Assembly: GCA_002424635.1 (NCBI GenBank)
Contig: DIKT01000041.1
Location: forward strand, 1-24,618
From: Desulfobulbaceae bacterium UBA5611
GTDB lineage: Bacteria; Desulfobacterota; Desulfobulbia; Desulfobulbales; Desulfocapsaceae
DNA: 24,618 nt
Reading direction: 5' to 3'
The notes below the pieces were generated by a model. That model was not told the DNA's origin. It saw nothing but the letters and a program-made list of their open reading frames with translations, and ran no database searches. Positions 13,129-23,000 of the stretch are shown piece after piece. The position numbers and the translations under genes are program-made. Within the stretch, counting starts at the first letter, position 1, and each line of letters begins with the position of its first letter.

Positions 13129-15858
13129 TTATGCCTTTTTCCTGCCTGCTCTTCTGCCCTGCAGCCACTTTTCAAATTCGACAATCTGATAAGAGATGAC
13201 ACCGGCCCCGACAATACGCAGCCATGCCTCAATAGAGATGGGTGCGCTCTGGAACAGAGTATTCATAAGCGGCAGATAGGTGTATAGGATCTGCAGAATC
13301 AGCATGGCGGCAGTACCGAAGAACACCCATTTATTGGAAAAAAAGCCCAGTTGAAAAACCGAACTGGTCAGCGAGCGGCAGTTGAACAGATAGAACAGCT
13401 CCACAATGACAAAGACATTCACCGCCACGGTACGCGCTTCCGCAAGAGTAGCGCCTGCTGTCAACTCCCATTGAAAGAGACCGAAACAGGCGAGCAGAAG
13501 CATACTTCCGACCAGCATGATCCGGCTGATGAGCTGGCCGGTCAGGATGGGTATCGCGGGATCTCTGGGCGGCCGAAGCATGATGCCCGGTTCTTTGGGT
13601 TCAAAGGCCAGCATCAGGCCCAGGAAACCGGCCGTGGTCATGTTGATCCAGAGAATCTGGACGGGAAGAACCGGTAAGGTGACTCCCAGTAAAACAGCGG
13701 CCAGGATGACCAGGCCTTCGCCGAGATTGGTGGGCAGGGTCCAGACGATAAACTTCGTCAGGTTGTCAAAGACCCCCCGCCCCTCTTCGACTGCCGCCTC
13801 AATGGAGCTGAAGTTATCATCAGTGAGCACCATATCGGCTGCCTCCTTGGACACCTCGGTGCCGGTGATCCCCATCGCCACTCCGATATTGGCCTGTTTC
13901 AGGGCCGGGGCATCATTGACGCCATCCCCGGTCATCGCTACAATCTGGCCCCGCGCCTGCAGGGCCTCGACCAGCCGCAGTTTCTGCTCGGGCGTCACCC
14001 TGGCAAACACCGCCGTATTTTCCGCCGCCTCAATCAGTTCACTGTCCGATAATTTCTCCAGATCACGCCCGGTCAGCACCGGCACTGCCCTGGCATCCAG
14101 CTCCACCGCTCCGCCTAAGCCGAGTTGTCCGGCAATTGCGGCAGCGGTGAGGGCATGATCGCCGGTGATCATCTTGATCCTGATGCCGGCGGTCTGGCAG
14201 ACCTTGACCGCGGTGATCGCCTCCGCCCGGGGTGGATCAATCATACCCATCAGACCAAGAAAGGTCTGTCCGGATGCTACCTGGTCATGGCTGATTTCTC
14301 GAGTGTCGGCAGGCAGTTCCATTGTGGCAAAGGCCAGCACCCGCAGCCCCTGGGCCGCCAGTTTATCAACATGGCTCAGGATGGCATCGCCCTGCAGTTC
14401 AACGGCATCACCTTTCTCATCCAGCATGGTATTGCAACGAGCCAGGATGGCCTCCACCCCCCCTTTCATATATACCCGGGGCTGCCTGTTGTCTCCGACG
14501 GCATGCAGGGTAGCCATATATTGATGTTCCGATTCAAACGGAATCGAATCAAGGCGCGGCCGCTCTTTTTTCAAGACTGCCGGGTCCAGACCGCCTTTGC
14601 GGGCCGCCGTCAGCAATCCTCCTTCAGTCGGATCGCCTTCAATCAGCCAGTTGCCATCTTTTTCCACCAGCATACTATCATTACAGAGGATTGCCGTGCG
14701 CAGGCATTCCAATAAAGCGGTAGAGGCATTGATATCAATGTCAGCACCAGCAGCACTGATCCGGCCGTCAAAAGGATTATAACCGGCACCGCTGACCTCA
14801 TACCAGATATTGCCGGTCATTATCTCTTTCACGGTCATCTGGTTCTCGGTGAGGGTGCCGGTTTTATCGGAGCAGATCACCGAGGTACTGCCCAGGGTCT
14901 CTACGGCCGGCAACTTGCGGATGATGGCATTTTTACGCGCCATTCTCGAGACGCCGATAGCCAGGGTGATGGTCACGGCTGCCGGCAATCCTTCAGGAAT
15001 CGCCCCTACGGCCAGGGCCACCGCCGCCATGAACATATCAAATAAAGGCTGACCGCGGAGAAGCCCCACGCCCACGGTGACCACAGCCAGCCCCAGAATC
15101 ACATAAAGCAGGAGATGGCTGAAATGATCAATCTTGCGGGTCAGAGGAGTGGCCAGATCCTGAGCCGAAGAGATGAGCTGGGAAATACGGCCCACTTCAC
15201 TCTGATCGCCGGTCGCAGTGATAATGCCCGCTCCTTGTCCGTAGGTAACCAAAGTTGAGCCATAAGCCATGTTGCGTCGATCAGCCAGGGCGGTGTCGGG
15301 CTCCAACTCCTTGACGGATTTCTGCACCGGTACGGACTCACCGGTGAGGGCCGACTCATCAATCTGCAGATCACGAATCTGGAAAAAACGCATATCAGCC
15401 GGCACTTTGTCGCCGCTTTGCAGAAAAACGATATCACCAGGCACCAGCTCCATGGAGGAGATCCGCTTTTTTTCACCTTGCCGTAATACCGTAGCTTCAC
15501 TGGTCATGGTCTTGGCCAGGGCGGCCAGGGCACTGACCGCCTTGGTTTCCTGGATAAAACCGATTATGGCATTAACCAGCACTACTCCGAAAATCACCCC
15601 GGAATCAACCCATTCCTGCAGAGAAGCGGTAATAATACCTGCGGCAATCAAAATGTAGATCAACGGCTGATGAAACTGCAACAGAAAGCGGAATAAGGGG
15701 CCTCTCCCCTTGGTGGTACTGATCATGTTGGCCCCGTATTGTTCCGTGCGTTTTTTGACTTCGGACAGAGCAAGACCTTTTTCTTTATCACCGGCCAGCA
15801 ATTGCACTACTTCATTCACGGGCAGATGATGCCACTGCTTACCTTTCAAATCATCCAT
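13129..15858 (-). CDS. Cation-translocating P-type ATPase (P2-type, PacL/Pmr1-like)
   Basis: A 909-residue P-type ATPase. In order: N-terminal cation-ATPase domain (WHHLPVNEVVQLL...YGAN), actuator loop with TGES (about 173), M4 with PEGLPA (about 290), phosphorylation site Asp331 in DKTGTLTEN, nucleotide-binding domain, TGDGVNDAPALKQANIGVAMG hinge (about 640-660), and six C-terminal membrane helices. PEGLPA is typical of Ca2+/Mn2+ and related P2 pumps. M6, however, reads WINMTTAGFLGLMLAF where Ca2+ pumps have N-x-V-T-D-G, so the conserved Asp ligand is replaced by Ala. The ion may therefore not be Ca2+. It is monocistronic in appearance; an AAAAGG-type ribosome-binding site precedes ATG 15858. 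Confidence 0.92.
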   Translation of the reverse strand: MDDLKGKQWHHLPVNEVVQLLAGDKEKGLALSEVKKRTEQYGANMISTTKGRGPLFRFLLQFHQPLIYILIAAGIITASLQEWVDSGVIFGVVLVNAIIGFIQETKAVSALAALAKTMTSEATVLRQGEKKRISSMELVPGDIVFLQSGDKVPADMRFFQIRDLQIDESALTGESVPVQKSVKELEPDTALADRRNMAYGSTLVTYGQGAGIITATGDQSEVGRISQLISSAQDLATPLTRKIDHFSHLLLYVILGLAVVTVGVGLLRGQPLFDMFMAAVALAVGAIPEGLPAAVTITLAIGVSRMARKNAIIRKLPAVETLGSTSVICSDKTGTLTENQMTVKEIMTGNIWYEVSGAGYNPFDGRISAAGADIDINASTALLECLRTAILCNDSMLVEKDGNWLIEGDPTEGGLLTAARKGGLDPAVLKKERPRLDSIPFESEHQYMATLHAVGDNRQPRVYMKGGVEAILARCNTMLDEKGDAVELQGDAILSHVDKLAAQGLRVLAFATMELPADTREISHDQVASGQTFLGLMGMIDPPRAEAITAVKVCQTAGIRIKMITGDHALTAAAIAGQLGLGGAVELDARAVPVLTGRDLEKLSDSELIEAAENTAVFARVTPEQKLRLVEALQARGQIVAMTGDGVNDAPALKQANIGVAMGITGTEVSKEAADMVLTDDNFSSIEAAVEEGRGVFDNLTKFIVWTLPTNLGEGLVILAAVLLGVTLPVLPVQILWINMTTAGFLGLMLAFEPKEPGIMLRPPRDPAIPILTGQLISRIMLVGSMLLLACFGLFQWELTAGATLAEARTVAVNVFVIVELFYLFNCRSLTSSVFQLGFFSNKWVFFGTAAMLILQILYTYLPLMNTLFQSAPISIEAWLRIVGAGVISYQIVEFEKWLQGRRAGRKKA

Positions 15859-16138
15859 GCATTTTACCCTAACCTTTTACTGCTGTGTTTTTTATAGCTG
15901 AAATATAGCAGGACCGTACCGTCCTTGTCCCTTCGGTGAAGGGGAAGCCAGCTGGTGCATAACAAATTAAATTCTTGTTAAATTCAATCATTTTTGGGAT
16001 CGAAAATCAATGAACCCACCGCATAATTGATAGGTCTGAGCCAAGACAAGGGCTTAAGAGCGATGAATGGTCTTGTGCCCAAACTCGGCATTATGCTCAA
16101 GATTTGATCCTCGGACTGTCAGCGAGGCTGCGAAAAGA

Positions 16139-16612
16139 TTAACGGCTCTTCCAGGCGGAATAAGGGTTCCTTACCAGGCTGGCATTGCCATAGCGATTAT
16201 CAAAACTGACCTCCTCGCCAATCCAGGCCGGTTTGACGAAGACCTGTTCCTCTGCTTCCAGCTCGATCTCAGCCACCAGCAGTCCGGCATTGTCACCAAA
16301 AAACTCATCCACCTCCCAGATAAAGCCCTGATAAATGATCTTGTACCTCTTTTTTTCTATAATCGGCTGGCCGCATAGCTGCGTCAGCATGACCCTGGCA
16401 TCCGCCAGCGGTATCGGGTATTCATATTCCATGCGGCTGATGCCGGAACTTTTGCCTTTGATGGTCAAAAAGGCCTGATCGCCGGCAATCCGCACCCGCA
16501 CCGTCCCCTTCTTTTTGAGACAAAGATAGCCCTGATAATACCAGACACCGGAGGCCATCGTGCGCCATTCATCGCCTGTTACCAGGAATTTTCGTTCAAT
16601 TTCCGTCCCCAT
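16139..16612 (-). CDS. CYTH-domain protein (triphosphate tunnel metalloenzyme)
   Basis: A 157-residue single CYTH domain. The signature ExExK is present at the N-terminus as EIERKFLV, followed by the basic and acidic strands of the tunnel (GTVRVRIAGDQAFLTIKGKS, RMEYEYPIP, KKRYKIIYQGFIWEVDEFFG, VAEIELEAEEQVFVKPAWIGEEVS). Family members hydrolyse inorganic triphosphate or thiamine triphosphate, or in some cases make cAMP; bacterial single-domain forms are most often triphosphatases. ATG 16612 follows AAAAGGCG. It is the last gene of a probable minus-strand unit bioD - small Cys protein - CYTH. Confidence 0.9.
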   Translation of the reverse strand: MGTEIERKFLVTGDEWRTMASGVWYYQGYLCLKKKGTVRVRIAGDQAFLTIKGKSSGISRMEYEYPIPLADARVMLTQLCGQPIIEKKRYKIIYQGFIWEVDEFFGDNAGLLVAEIELEAEEQVFVKPAWIGEEVSFDNRYGNASLVRNPYSAWKSR

Positions 16613-16664
16613 GGATCGCCTTTTGCTGTTTAAATAAAGTCAGGCCTGACTGTTGCCGGCCGGG

Positions 16665-16907
16665 CTAAGTAATAATGCCTGTCCCGGTAGTAATCTGGGC
16701 GTCCTGCTCTTGAGCCAGCCGGGCCTTGATCCAACCGATGCGAATATAATATTGCTGGCCGCAGTCCAGCCAGCGAGCACAACTATCTTCGGTGGCCTTG
16801 ACAGGATAGGCTGGCAGCCCTTTGACCACCTTGCAGACACCGGTTGCCACTGTCTGCAGACTAAAATTACGGCAATCAAGACATATTTTCTTGGGTACAG
16901 GTCGCAT
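16665..16907 (-). CDS. Small cysteine-containing conserved-looking protein
   Basis: An 80-residue protein from ATG 16907 with AAGAGGAAAAA upstream. Cysteines are arranged as CLDC near the N-terminus, GVCK, SCARW and DCGQQ, a pattern suggestive of a small metal or disulfide-stabilised fold. I do not recognise the family. It lies 25 bp after bioD and about 50 bp before the CYTH gene on the same strand, so cotranscription is likely. A good ribosome-binding site, fit between neighbours and a non-random cysteine pattern support it being real. Confidence 0.65.
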   Translation of the reverse strand: MRPVPKKICLDCRNFSLQTVATGVCKVVKGLPAYPVKATEDSCARWLDCGQQYYIRIGWIKARLAQEQDAQITTGTGIIT

Positions 16908-16932
16908 TTTTTCCTCTTGTTAAAAATCAGGA

Positions 16933-17664
16933 TTATTCCATGAACAAAGGGCTGAAATCCGGTGTTCTCTGCGGTGAGCCATACTGATCGAGCCCCAAGA
17001 GATCAATGACACAATCCCGATAACCAAAACGCTGCAGATATATGGCAAACATGCGGGCCGAGTCCTCGGCAATCAACGGATCATGATCGAGATAATGATT
17101 ATAGATAATTCCCAGGACCGTCAGACCGCGTGCATGAGCCAGTTCCAAGGTAGATAACGTATGATTGATCGATCCCAGACGGGGGGAACTAACCACAATC
17201 AAAGGCAGGCCTTCCTGCTCCAGATAGTCAAGAAAGGTGAACTCATCAGTGTAAGGAACCTGCAGGCCACCGGCCCCTTCCAGCAATACCATCTCATAGC
17301 GGCTGGTCAAAGTACGGGTGGCCTGCCGGATGACGGCCGGATCAATCTTCTGGCCGGCGAGTGAGGCCGCCAGATGGGGTGAGCATGGTTTGGCAAAGAC
17401 ATAAGAACAGGTCAAGCCTTGATGATCCTCAGGCTGGAGGTCCTGCCCCATCAATCTTCGATGGACCAGAATATCTTCAGCCAGACCGATGCAACCGGTC
17501 TGCACCGGCTTCTGGGTAATGATGCGCTTGCCTTGCTCTAGAAGATAGCGGCCGAGAAGACCGGTGGCTATCGTCTTGCCGATATCGGTATCAATACCGA
17601 TAATGGCAATGACAGGGAGCTCAGCCATCATCTTGCGGCCATCAATCAAGCTGTTGTTCTCCAT
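16933..17664 (-). CDS. bioD: Dethiobiotin synthase
   Basis: A 243-residue ATP-dependent ligase that closes the ureido ring of biotin from 7,8-diaminopelargonate, CO2 and ATP. Recognisable elements are the P-loop GIDTDIGKTIATG (about 23-35), KPVQTG (about 52-57) and EGAGGLQVPY (about 129-138), then the INHTLSTLELAHARGLTVLGIIYN nucleotide-side region. Length is normal for the family. The start is uncertain: ATG 17664 has only a weak ribosome-binding site, and adjacent internal ATGs at residues 12 and 13 would give MAELPVIAIIGIDTD, matching usual BioD N-termini better. No other biotin genes are in the window. Confidence 0.93.
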   Translation of the reverse strand: MENNSLIDGRKMMAELPVIAIIGIDTDIGKTIATGLLGRYLLEQGKRIITQKPVQTGCIGLAEDILVHRRLMGQDLQPEDHQGLTCSYVFAKPCSPHLAASLAGQKIDPAVIRQATRTLTSRYEMVLLEGAGGLQVPYTDEFTFLDYLEQEGLPLIVVSSPRLGSINHTLSTLELAHARGLTVLGIIYNHYLDHDPLIAEDSARMFAIYLQRFGYRDCVIDLLGLDQYGSPQRTPDFSPLFME

Positions 17665-17956
17665 ACATTAGTTCGCTCAGTGGCCGCATCTATTGGCTCC
17701 ATAGCTACTGGTTTAGCACTCATTGTTACCATCGTCCATTACACCGGCCTCGGCCTCATTGATCTTGCATCTTACACCCGTCCATGGTCTCCGGCATCAC
17801 AAATGCTTTGAAAAAGCCTACCAGGACTAACACACATATCCGTAGAAACCTAATCACTAAATCTCTATCCGCAATTTCTTTTAATAATGATTTGTCGAAG
17901 TTATAACCTTCACCTTTTAACTTGACGCTCATCTCAAAACAGGATAGAGAAGCGGA

Positions 17957-18592
17957 ATGAACATTCATTCTCCCCAGACATCAGCGCTGCCGGCCGACCC
18001 GATCAACAAACGCGAGCTCATTATAGCGGCTACCATCAGACTGATCGCCGAGTATGGCTTTCATGGTACGCCCGTCTCCATGATTGCCCAGGAGGCCGGG
18101 GTTGGCGCCGGCACTATCTATCGTTATTTCAAAGACAAAGATACCATGGTTCTGGAAATCTTTAAACAGGTGGACAGCTCTTTCAAGCAAGCGCTGTTAT
18201 CTGAATATGACCAGGAAAAGGCCATCCGCGAGCGCTTCCTGCATCTCTGCCGGGGCATCTTCCAGTATGGCATCCAGAATCCCTATGAGTTCAAGTTTAT
18301 CGAACAATTTTACAATTCACCTTACGGCACCAGTCTGCGCCGGGAAAAATTATTCTGTAATTGCGGCGATACCAGCCAGGATCTGGCCCTGGAACAGGTT
18401 TTTTCCACCGGCCAGAGTCAAGGAGTGATCAAGGACCTGCCCTTGGCCGCTCTTATCGCCCTGGCTATTGGCCCCATTATTTTTCTGGTCAAGGACAGCA
18501 TCAGCGGCCTGATCCAACTGGATAAAAAAACCATCGACTCGACCCTGGCCGCCTGCTGGGATGCGGTCAACCAAGGAACAGAAAACAGCTGA
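17957..18592 (+). CDS. TetR/AcrR-family transcriptional regulator
   Basis: A 211-residue repressor with an N-terminal helix-turn-helix (KRELIIAATIRLIAEYGFHGTPVSMIAQEAGVGAGTIYRYFKDKDTMV, about residues 18-64) that matches the TetR consensus closely. The all-helical ligand-binding domain follows, with a CNCGD segment near residue 134. It is immediately upstream of the RND efflux genes on the same strand (78 bp to the adaptor ATG), so it is very probably their local regulator, sensing a pump substrate. Confidence 0.93.
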   Translation: MNIHSPQTSALPADPINKRELIIAATIRLIAEYGFHGTPVSMIAQEAGVGAGTIYRYFKDKDTMVLEIFKQVDSSFKQALLSEYDQEKAIRERFLHLCRGIFQYGIQNPYEFKFIEQFYNSPYGTSLRREKLFCNCGDTSQDLALEQVFSTGQSQGVIKDLPLAALIALAIGPIIFLVKDSISGLIQLDKKTIDSTLAACWDAVNQGTENS

Positions 18593-18611
18593 TTGCCATT
18601 TGCTTTGGAAC

Positions 18612-18630
18612 GACAATCCTCATTTTTCAA
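18612..18630 (-). repeat. 19-bp inverted repeat, left copy
   Basis: GACAATCCTCATTTTTCAA here is the exact reverse complement of 20010-20028. This copy lies 40 bp before the adaptor ATG. Confidence 0.8.
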
Positions 18631-18670
18631 TAACCCTTATACTTTTCACTTTATTAATCCGAAGACAATC

Positions 18671-19801
18671 ATGAAAAAACGTATCCTCCTCACCATCGTT
18701 GCTCTTATCATCATCGGCGGCATCCTGGCCGGTATCAAGGCTCTGCAGATTCGCCATATGATTGCTGCGGGCGAAAAGATGACGCCCCCGCCGGAAACCA
18801 TTTCCACGGCGACGGTTGAGCGGCAAAACTGGGAGTCGGTGATCTCGGCGGTGGCTTCACTGGAAGCGGTGCAGGGAGTAACCGTCGCCGCCGAACAGGC
18901 CGGCAAGGTGATCGAGATCTTCTTTACTCCTGGAGCTTTTGTTGACAAAGGCGCCCCCTTGGTGCGGCTGGACACCAGTGCTGAAGAGGCCCAGCTACGG
19001 GCCATGGAAAGCAGCCGTAATCTGGCCCGTACCAATCTGCGCCGCCTGGCTGAACTGGCCGACAAAGGACTGATCTCTCAGGCCGAATATGACAGTGCGG
19101 AGGCCCTAGCCAAAGAGGCCTCGGCCCAGACCGACAACATTCAGGCCATTATCAGAAAGAAAAATATTGTGGCCCCTTTTGCCGGTAAATTGGGTATCCG
19201 CCGGATTAATCTCGGTCAGTTCCTGAAGGAAGGCCAGGAGATTGTCTCCCTGCAGGTTCTTGATCCGATCTTTGTTAATTTCATGCTGCCTCAGCAGGAA
19301 CTGAGCCGCATCACGACCGGTATGGCAATCCGGATCAATGGCCAGAGGCCTGCTGACCAGGCGATCACCGGCGCCATCACGACCATTGCCCCGGAGTTGG
19401 ACGCCCAGACCCGTAATATCAGAATCCAGGCCACCGTGGCCAATAACGACGAACTGCTGCGGCCTGGCATGTTTGCCAATGTCTCTGTGGTATTACCGGA
19501 GCAGGCCCAAGTCTTCACCATCCCGGCCACCGCGGTCCTCTATGCCCCATACAGCGATTCGGTATATGTGGTGGAAGAAAAAAAGGATGAGCAAAGCGGC
19601 CAAGACAGTAAGGTCCTGCGCCAGCAGTTTGTCCGCCTCGGCGAAAAACGGGGTGATTTTGTGGCGATTGTCTCAGGTTTGAAAGAGGGGGAAACCGTGG
19701 CCAACACCGGGGTTTTCAAACTGCGCAATGGCCAGCAGGTAGTGATCGACAATACCCTCCTGCCTGACTTCAAGCTGCAGCCTAAGCCGGAAAATAACTA
19801 A
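18671..19801 (+). CDS. RND efflux pump periplasmic adaptor subunit (MexA/AcrA-like)
   Basis: A 376-residue membrane-fusion protein. The N-terminal helix (MKKRILLTIVALIIIGGILAG) anchors it. Then come a lipoyl half-motif (GVTVAAEQAGKVIEIFFTPGAFVDKGAPLVRLDT), an alpha-hairpin (about 105-160), the second lipoyl half (IVAPFAGKLGIRRINLGQFLKEGQEIVSLQ), a beta-barrel and a membrane-proximal domain. It links the inner-membrane pump to the outer-membrane channel. ATG 18671 is chosen for the clean anchor helix; a frame extension back to 18593 would add an unlikely leader. A MITE-like element separates it from the pump gene. Confidence 0.93.
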   Translation: MKKRILLTIVALIIIGGILAGIKALQIRHMIAAGEKMTPPPETISTATVERQNWESVISAVASLEAVQGVTVAAEQAGKVIEIFFTPGAFVDKGAPLVRLDTSAEEAQLRAMESSRNLARTNLRRLAELADKGLISQAEYDSAEALAKEASAQTDNIQAIIRKKNIVAPFAGKLGIRRINLGQFLKEGQEIVSLQVLDPIFVNFMLPQQELSRITTGMAIRINGQRPADQAITGAITTIAPELDAQTRNIRIQATVANNDELLRPGMFANVSVVLPEQAQVFTIPATAVLYAPYSDSVYVVEEKKDEQSGQDSKVLRQQFVRLGEKRGDFVAIVSGLKEGETVANTGVFKLRNGQQVVIDNTLLPDFKLQPKPENN

Positions 19802-19989
19802 CTGTTGAGTGCCACAACATCGTTTACAAAAAATGTGCCATAACATCGCGCACAAGTAGGTTGGGTAGAGTGAAACGAAACCCAACAAAAAGCTGTGTAG
19901 AGCCGCAGAGCAACCTGACCTGCACCTGATTTTGTTGGGTTTCGCACGCTCTACCCAACCTACCTGTGACGATGTCGTGGCACTCAACA
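19799..19989. mobile_element. MITE/REP-like palindromic element inside the RND operon
   Basis: About 190 bp of nested inverted repeats. Outer arms are TGTTGAGTGCCACAACATCG(T) at 19803-19823 and its complement at 19969-19989 (one mismatch). Next are perfect 15-bp arms GTAGGTTGGGTAGAG (19856-19870 and 19949-19963) and CGAAACCCAACAAAA (19876-19890 and 19930-19944). It has no coding capacity. It begins exactly at the adaptor's TAA stop. The first 24 bases recur at 24591-24614. The GTAGGTTGGGT core resembles widespread REP-like repeats; the mobilising enzyme is not in the window. Confidence 0.85.
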
Positions 19990-20009
19990 ACTAACCCTTT
20001 TAGGGTGCC

Positions 20010-20028
20010 TTGAAAAATGAGGATTGTC
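20010..20028 (+). repeat. 19-bp inverted repeat, right copy
   Basis: TTGAAAAATGAGGATTGTC is the exact reverse complement of 18612-18630. It lies 60 bp before the pump ATG and is preceded by a small ACCCT-TTT-AGGGT hairpin. Confidence 0.8.
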
Positions 20029-20088
20029 ATTCAAAATCAAGGCATGTGCTAAATTTAGTCTCACCAACCAATAACTACGTGTCGTACC

Positions 20089-23000
20089 ATGAATTTAACT
20101 GATATCTTTATCCGTCGTCCTGTGCTGGCTGTGGTCATCAGTCTGGTCATCATTATTGCCGGACTACAGGCCATCACCACCGTCAATGTCCGCCAGTATC
20201 CCCGCAGTGAAAATTCATCGGTCACGATCACTACCGTTTATGTTGGGGCCAGCGCCGAACTGGTGCGCGGCTTTATCACCACTCCGCTGGAGCGGGCTAT
20301 TGCCGCTGCCGATGGCATTGATTATCTCCAGTCCCAGAGTACGCAGGGCGTCTCCACCATTACCGCCCGCTTGAAGCTCAACTACGATGCGACCAAGGCC
20401 CTGGCCGAAATCAGTTCCAAGGTCGATCAGGTACGGGCCGATCTGCCGCCGGAAGCAGAAGTGCCGATCATCAATATCGTGTCCGCCGACAGCCAGTTTG
20501 CGGCCGCTTATCTGAGTTTTACTTCCGATGTCCTGGAGCAGAACGAGATCACCGATTATCTGACGCGGGCCATCCAGCCTCGTCTGTCGGCCCTGGCCGG
20601 CGTCCAGCGGGCCGACATCCTTGGCGGCCGTACCTTTGCCATGCGCATCTGGCTCAAACCAGACCGGCTGGCGGCTTACAATATCACCCCGGTGCAGGTG
20701 CGCCAGGCTCTGGCCGCCAATAATTATCTGGCGGCTCTCGGTCAGACCAAAGGCTCGCTGATCCAGGTCAACATTACCGCCGATACCAACCTGAGCTCTA
20801 TTGAGGAATTCAAGCGTCTCATTGTCCGCAATCAGGATGGCGCCTCCATCCGGATTGAAGATATTGGTGATGTCGTCATGGGGGCTGAGGATTACGACAC
20901 CGAGGTCCGTTTTTCCGGTCAGACCGCCGTCTTTATGGGGATCTGGCCGCTGCCTAACGCCAATTCCCTGGATGTTATCCAGCTGGTTAAAGATGAGATG
21001 GCGGCCATTCAAGACGATCTACCCAGCGGCATGCAGGGCCGGATCGCCTATGACAGCACCGACTATATCAACAATGCCATTCACGAAGTCCTCAAAACCC
21101 TGACTGACACCATGCTGATCGTGGTGGTGATCATTTTCCTCTTCATGGGCTCCTTTCGCTCCGTCTTGATCCCGGTGATCACTATCCCCTTGTCTTTGAT
21201 CGGCGCGGTCTTTCTCATGCAGATCTTTGGCTTCACCATCAATCTGCTGACTCTGCTCGCCATTGTGCTCTCGGTGGGTCTAGTGGTCGACGATGCCATT
21301 ATCGTCGTCGAAAATGTCGAACGCCATATCCGCAAGGGTCTCCAGCCCTTTGAGGCCGCTTTGGTCGCTGCCCGCGAACTGGTCGGCCCCATCATTGCCA
21401 TGACCATCACCATGATTGCCGTCTATGCCCCCATTGGTCTGCAAGGCGGGCTGACCGGGGCGCTCTTTCGCGAATTTGCCTTTACCCTGGCCGGGGCCGT
21501 CACCATCTCCGGCATTGTGGCCCTGACCCTGTCACCTATGATGTCAGCCAAGCTGCTGAAACCAGGATTGGCTGAACATGGACTGGCGGGCCGGATCAGC
21601 CGCGTTTTTGAGCGCATCAAGGTCCGCTATGGTCAACTGCTGGATCAGACCCTGCAATGCCGGCCGGCTGTTTATATGGTCTGGATTGTCATCAGTCTGC
21701 TGGCCATTCCGATGTTTAAAATGTCACCGCTGGAATTAGCCCCGGCTGAGGATCAAGGAGTGATCTTCGGCATTCTCGATGCGGCCGCCAACGCCACCCT
21801 TGATCAGACCAGCCTTTACTCGGCCGCCGCCAATAAGATCTTTCTGGCCGAGCCGGAAGCGAAGTTTACCTTTCAGCTCACCAGACCATCATCAGGATTT
21901 GCCGGTCTGGTGGTCAAACCGTGGGCCGAACGAGAGCGCACCGTCTTTGAAATTCTCCCCGGGATCCAGCAGAAGCTGGCCACCATCCCCGGCGTGCGTA
22001 TCTTCCCGGTCATCCGTCCTGCTCTGCCGGGCGGCGGCCAGTTTCCGGTGGAATTCGTGCTGGCCTCAACGGCTGAGCCGGGGCAGATCCTCGAGTTCGC
22101 CCAGAAACTGCAGATGAAGGCGATGACCAGCGGCAAGTTTGCCTTTCCGCCGATTATTGATATGAAGGTTGATCAGCCGCAGGCCGAGCTCATTATTGAT
22201 CGTGACCGGGTGGCTGATCTCGGCCTCAATCTGCAGCAGGTCGGGGCCGATATCAGCTCCATGCTGGGTGGTAATTTCGTCAACCGCTTTGATATCGCCG
22301 GCCGCAGCTATAAGGTCATTCCGCAGATTCAACGCAGCGATCGCCTCAATCCGGAACAGCTAGGCAATATCTATATCACCGGACCAGACGGCCGGATGGT
22401 GCCTTTATCCAGTGTCGCCACCATCAGCAATTCCACCACGCCTCGCTCCATGAACCGCTTTCAGCAGCTGAATGCCGTGACCATCAGCGGCGTCTCCGTG
22501 GTCCCTCTTGATGAGGCCCTGCGCTTTCTGGAAGATGAGGCCGCAAGCATCCTGCCCCAAGGATATACCATTGATTATACCGGTGAATCCAGGCAACTAC
22601 GCACTGAAGGCAACCGTTTTCTGCCGGCATTCGGCTTGGCGCTGGTGCTGATTTTCCTGGCTCTGGCCGCCCAGTTCAACAGCTTTCGCGATCCCTTCGT
22701 CATCCTGGCCGGCTCGGTACCGCTGGCGCTATTCGGGGCCCTGATCTTTACTTTCCTCAAGATTCCCAACCCCAATATTCCCTTCTGGACTAATGGCTGG
22801 ACCACTACCCTCAATATCTATTCCCAGGTGGGACTCATCACTCTGGTAGGTCTGGTGGCCAAAAACGGCATTCTCATCGTCGAATTTGCCAATAAACTCC
22901 AGGAGCGGGGCCACTCCAAGCTGGAGGCTGTCCGTGACGCCGCCCTGACCCGGCTGCGGCCTATTCTCATGACCAGCAGCGCTACCGCCGCCGGCCATTT

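Noticed and set aside
13351..15658. Several long plus-strand ORFs opposite the P-type ATPase gene
   Set aside because: They are antisense frames of a GC-rich conserved gene with no recognisable domains.
17756..17968. 70-residue minus-strand ORF between bioD and tetR
   Set aside because: It overlaps the tetR start, has no ribosome-binding site and matches nothing recognisable; probably chance or a decayed remnant.
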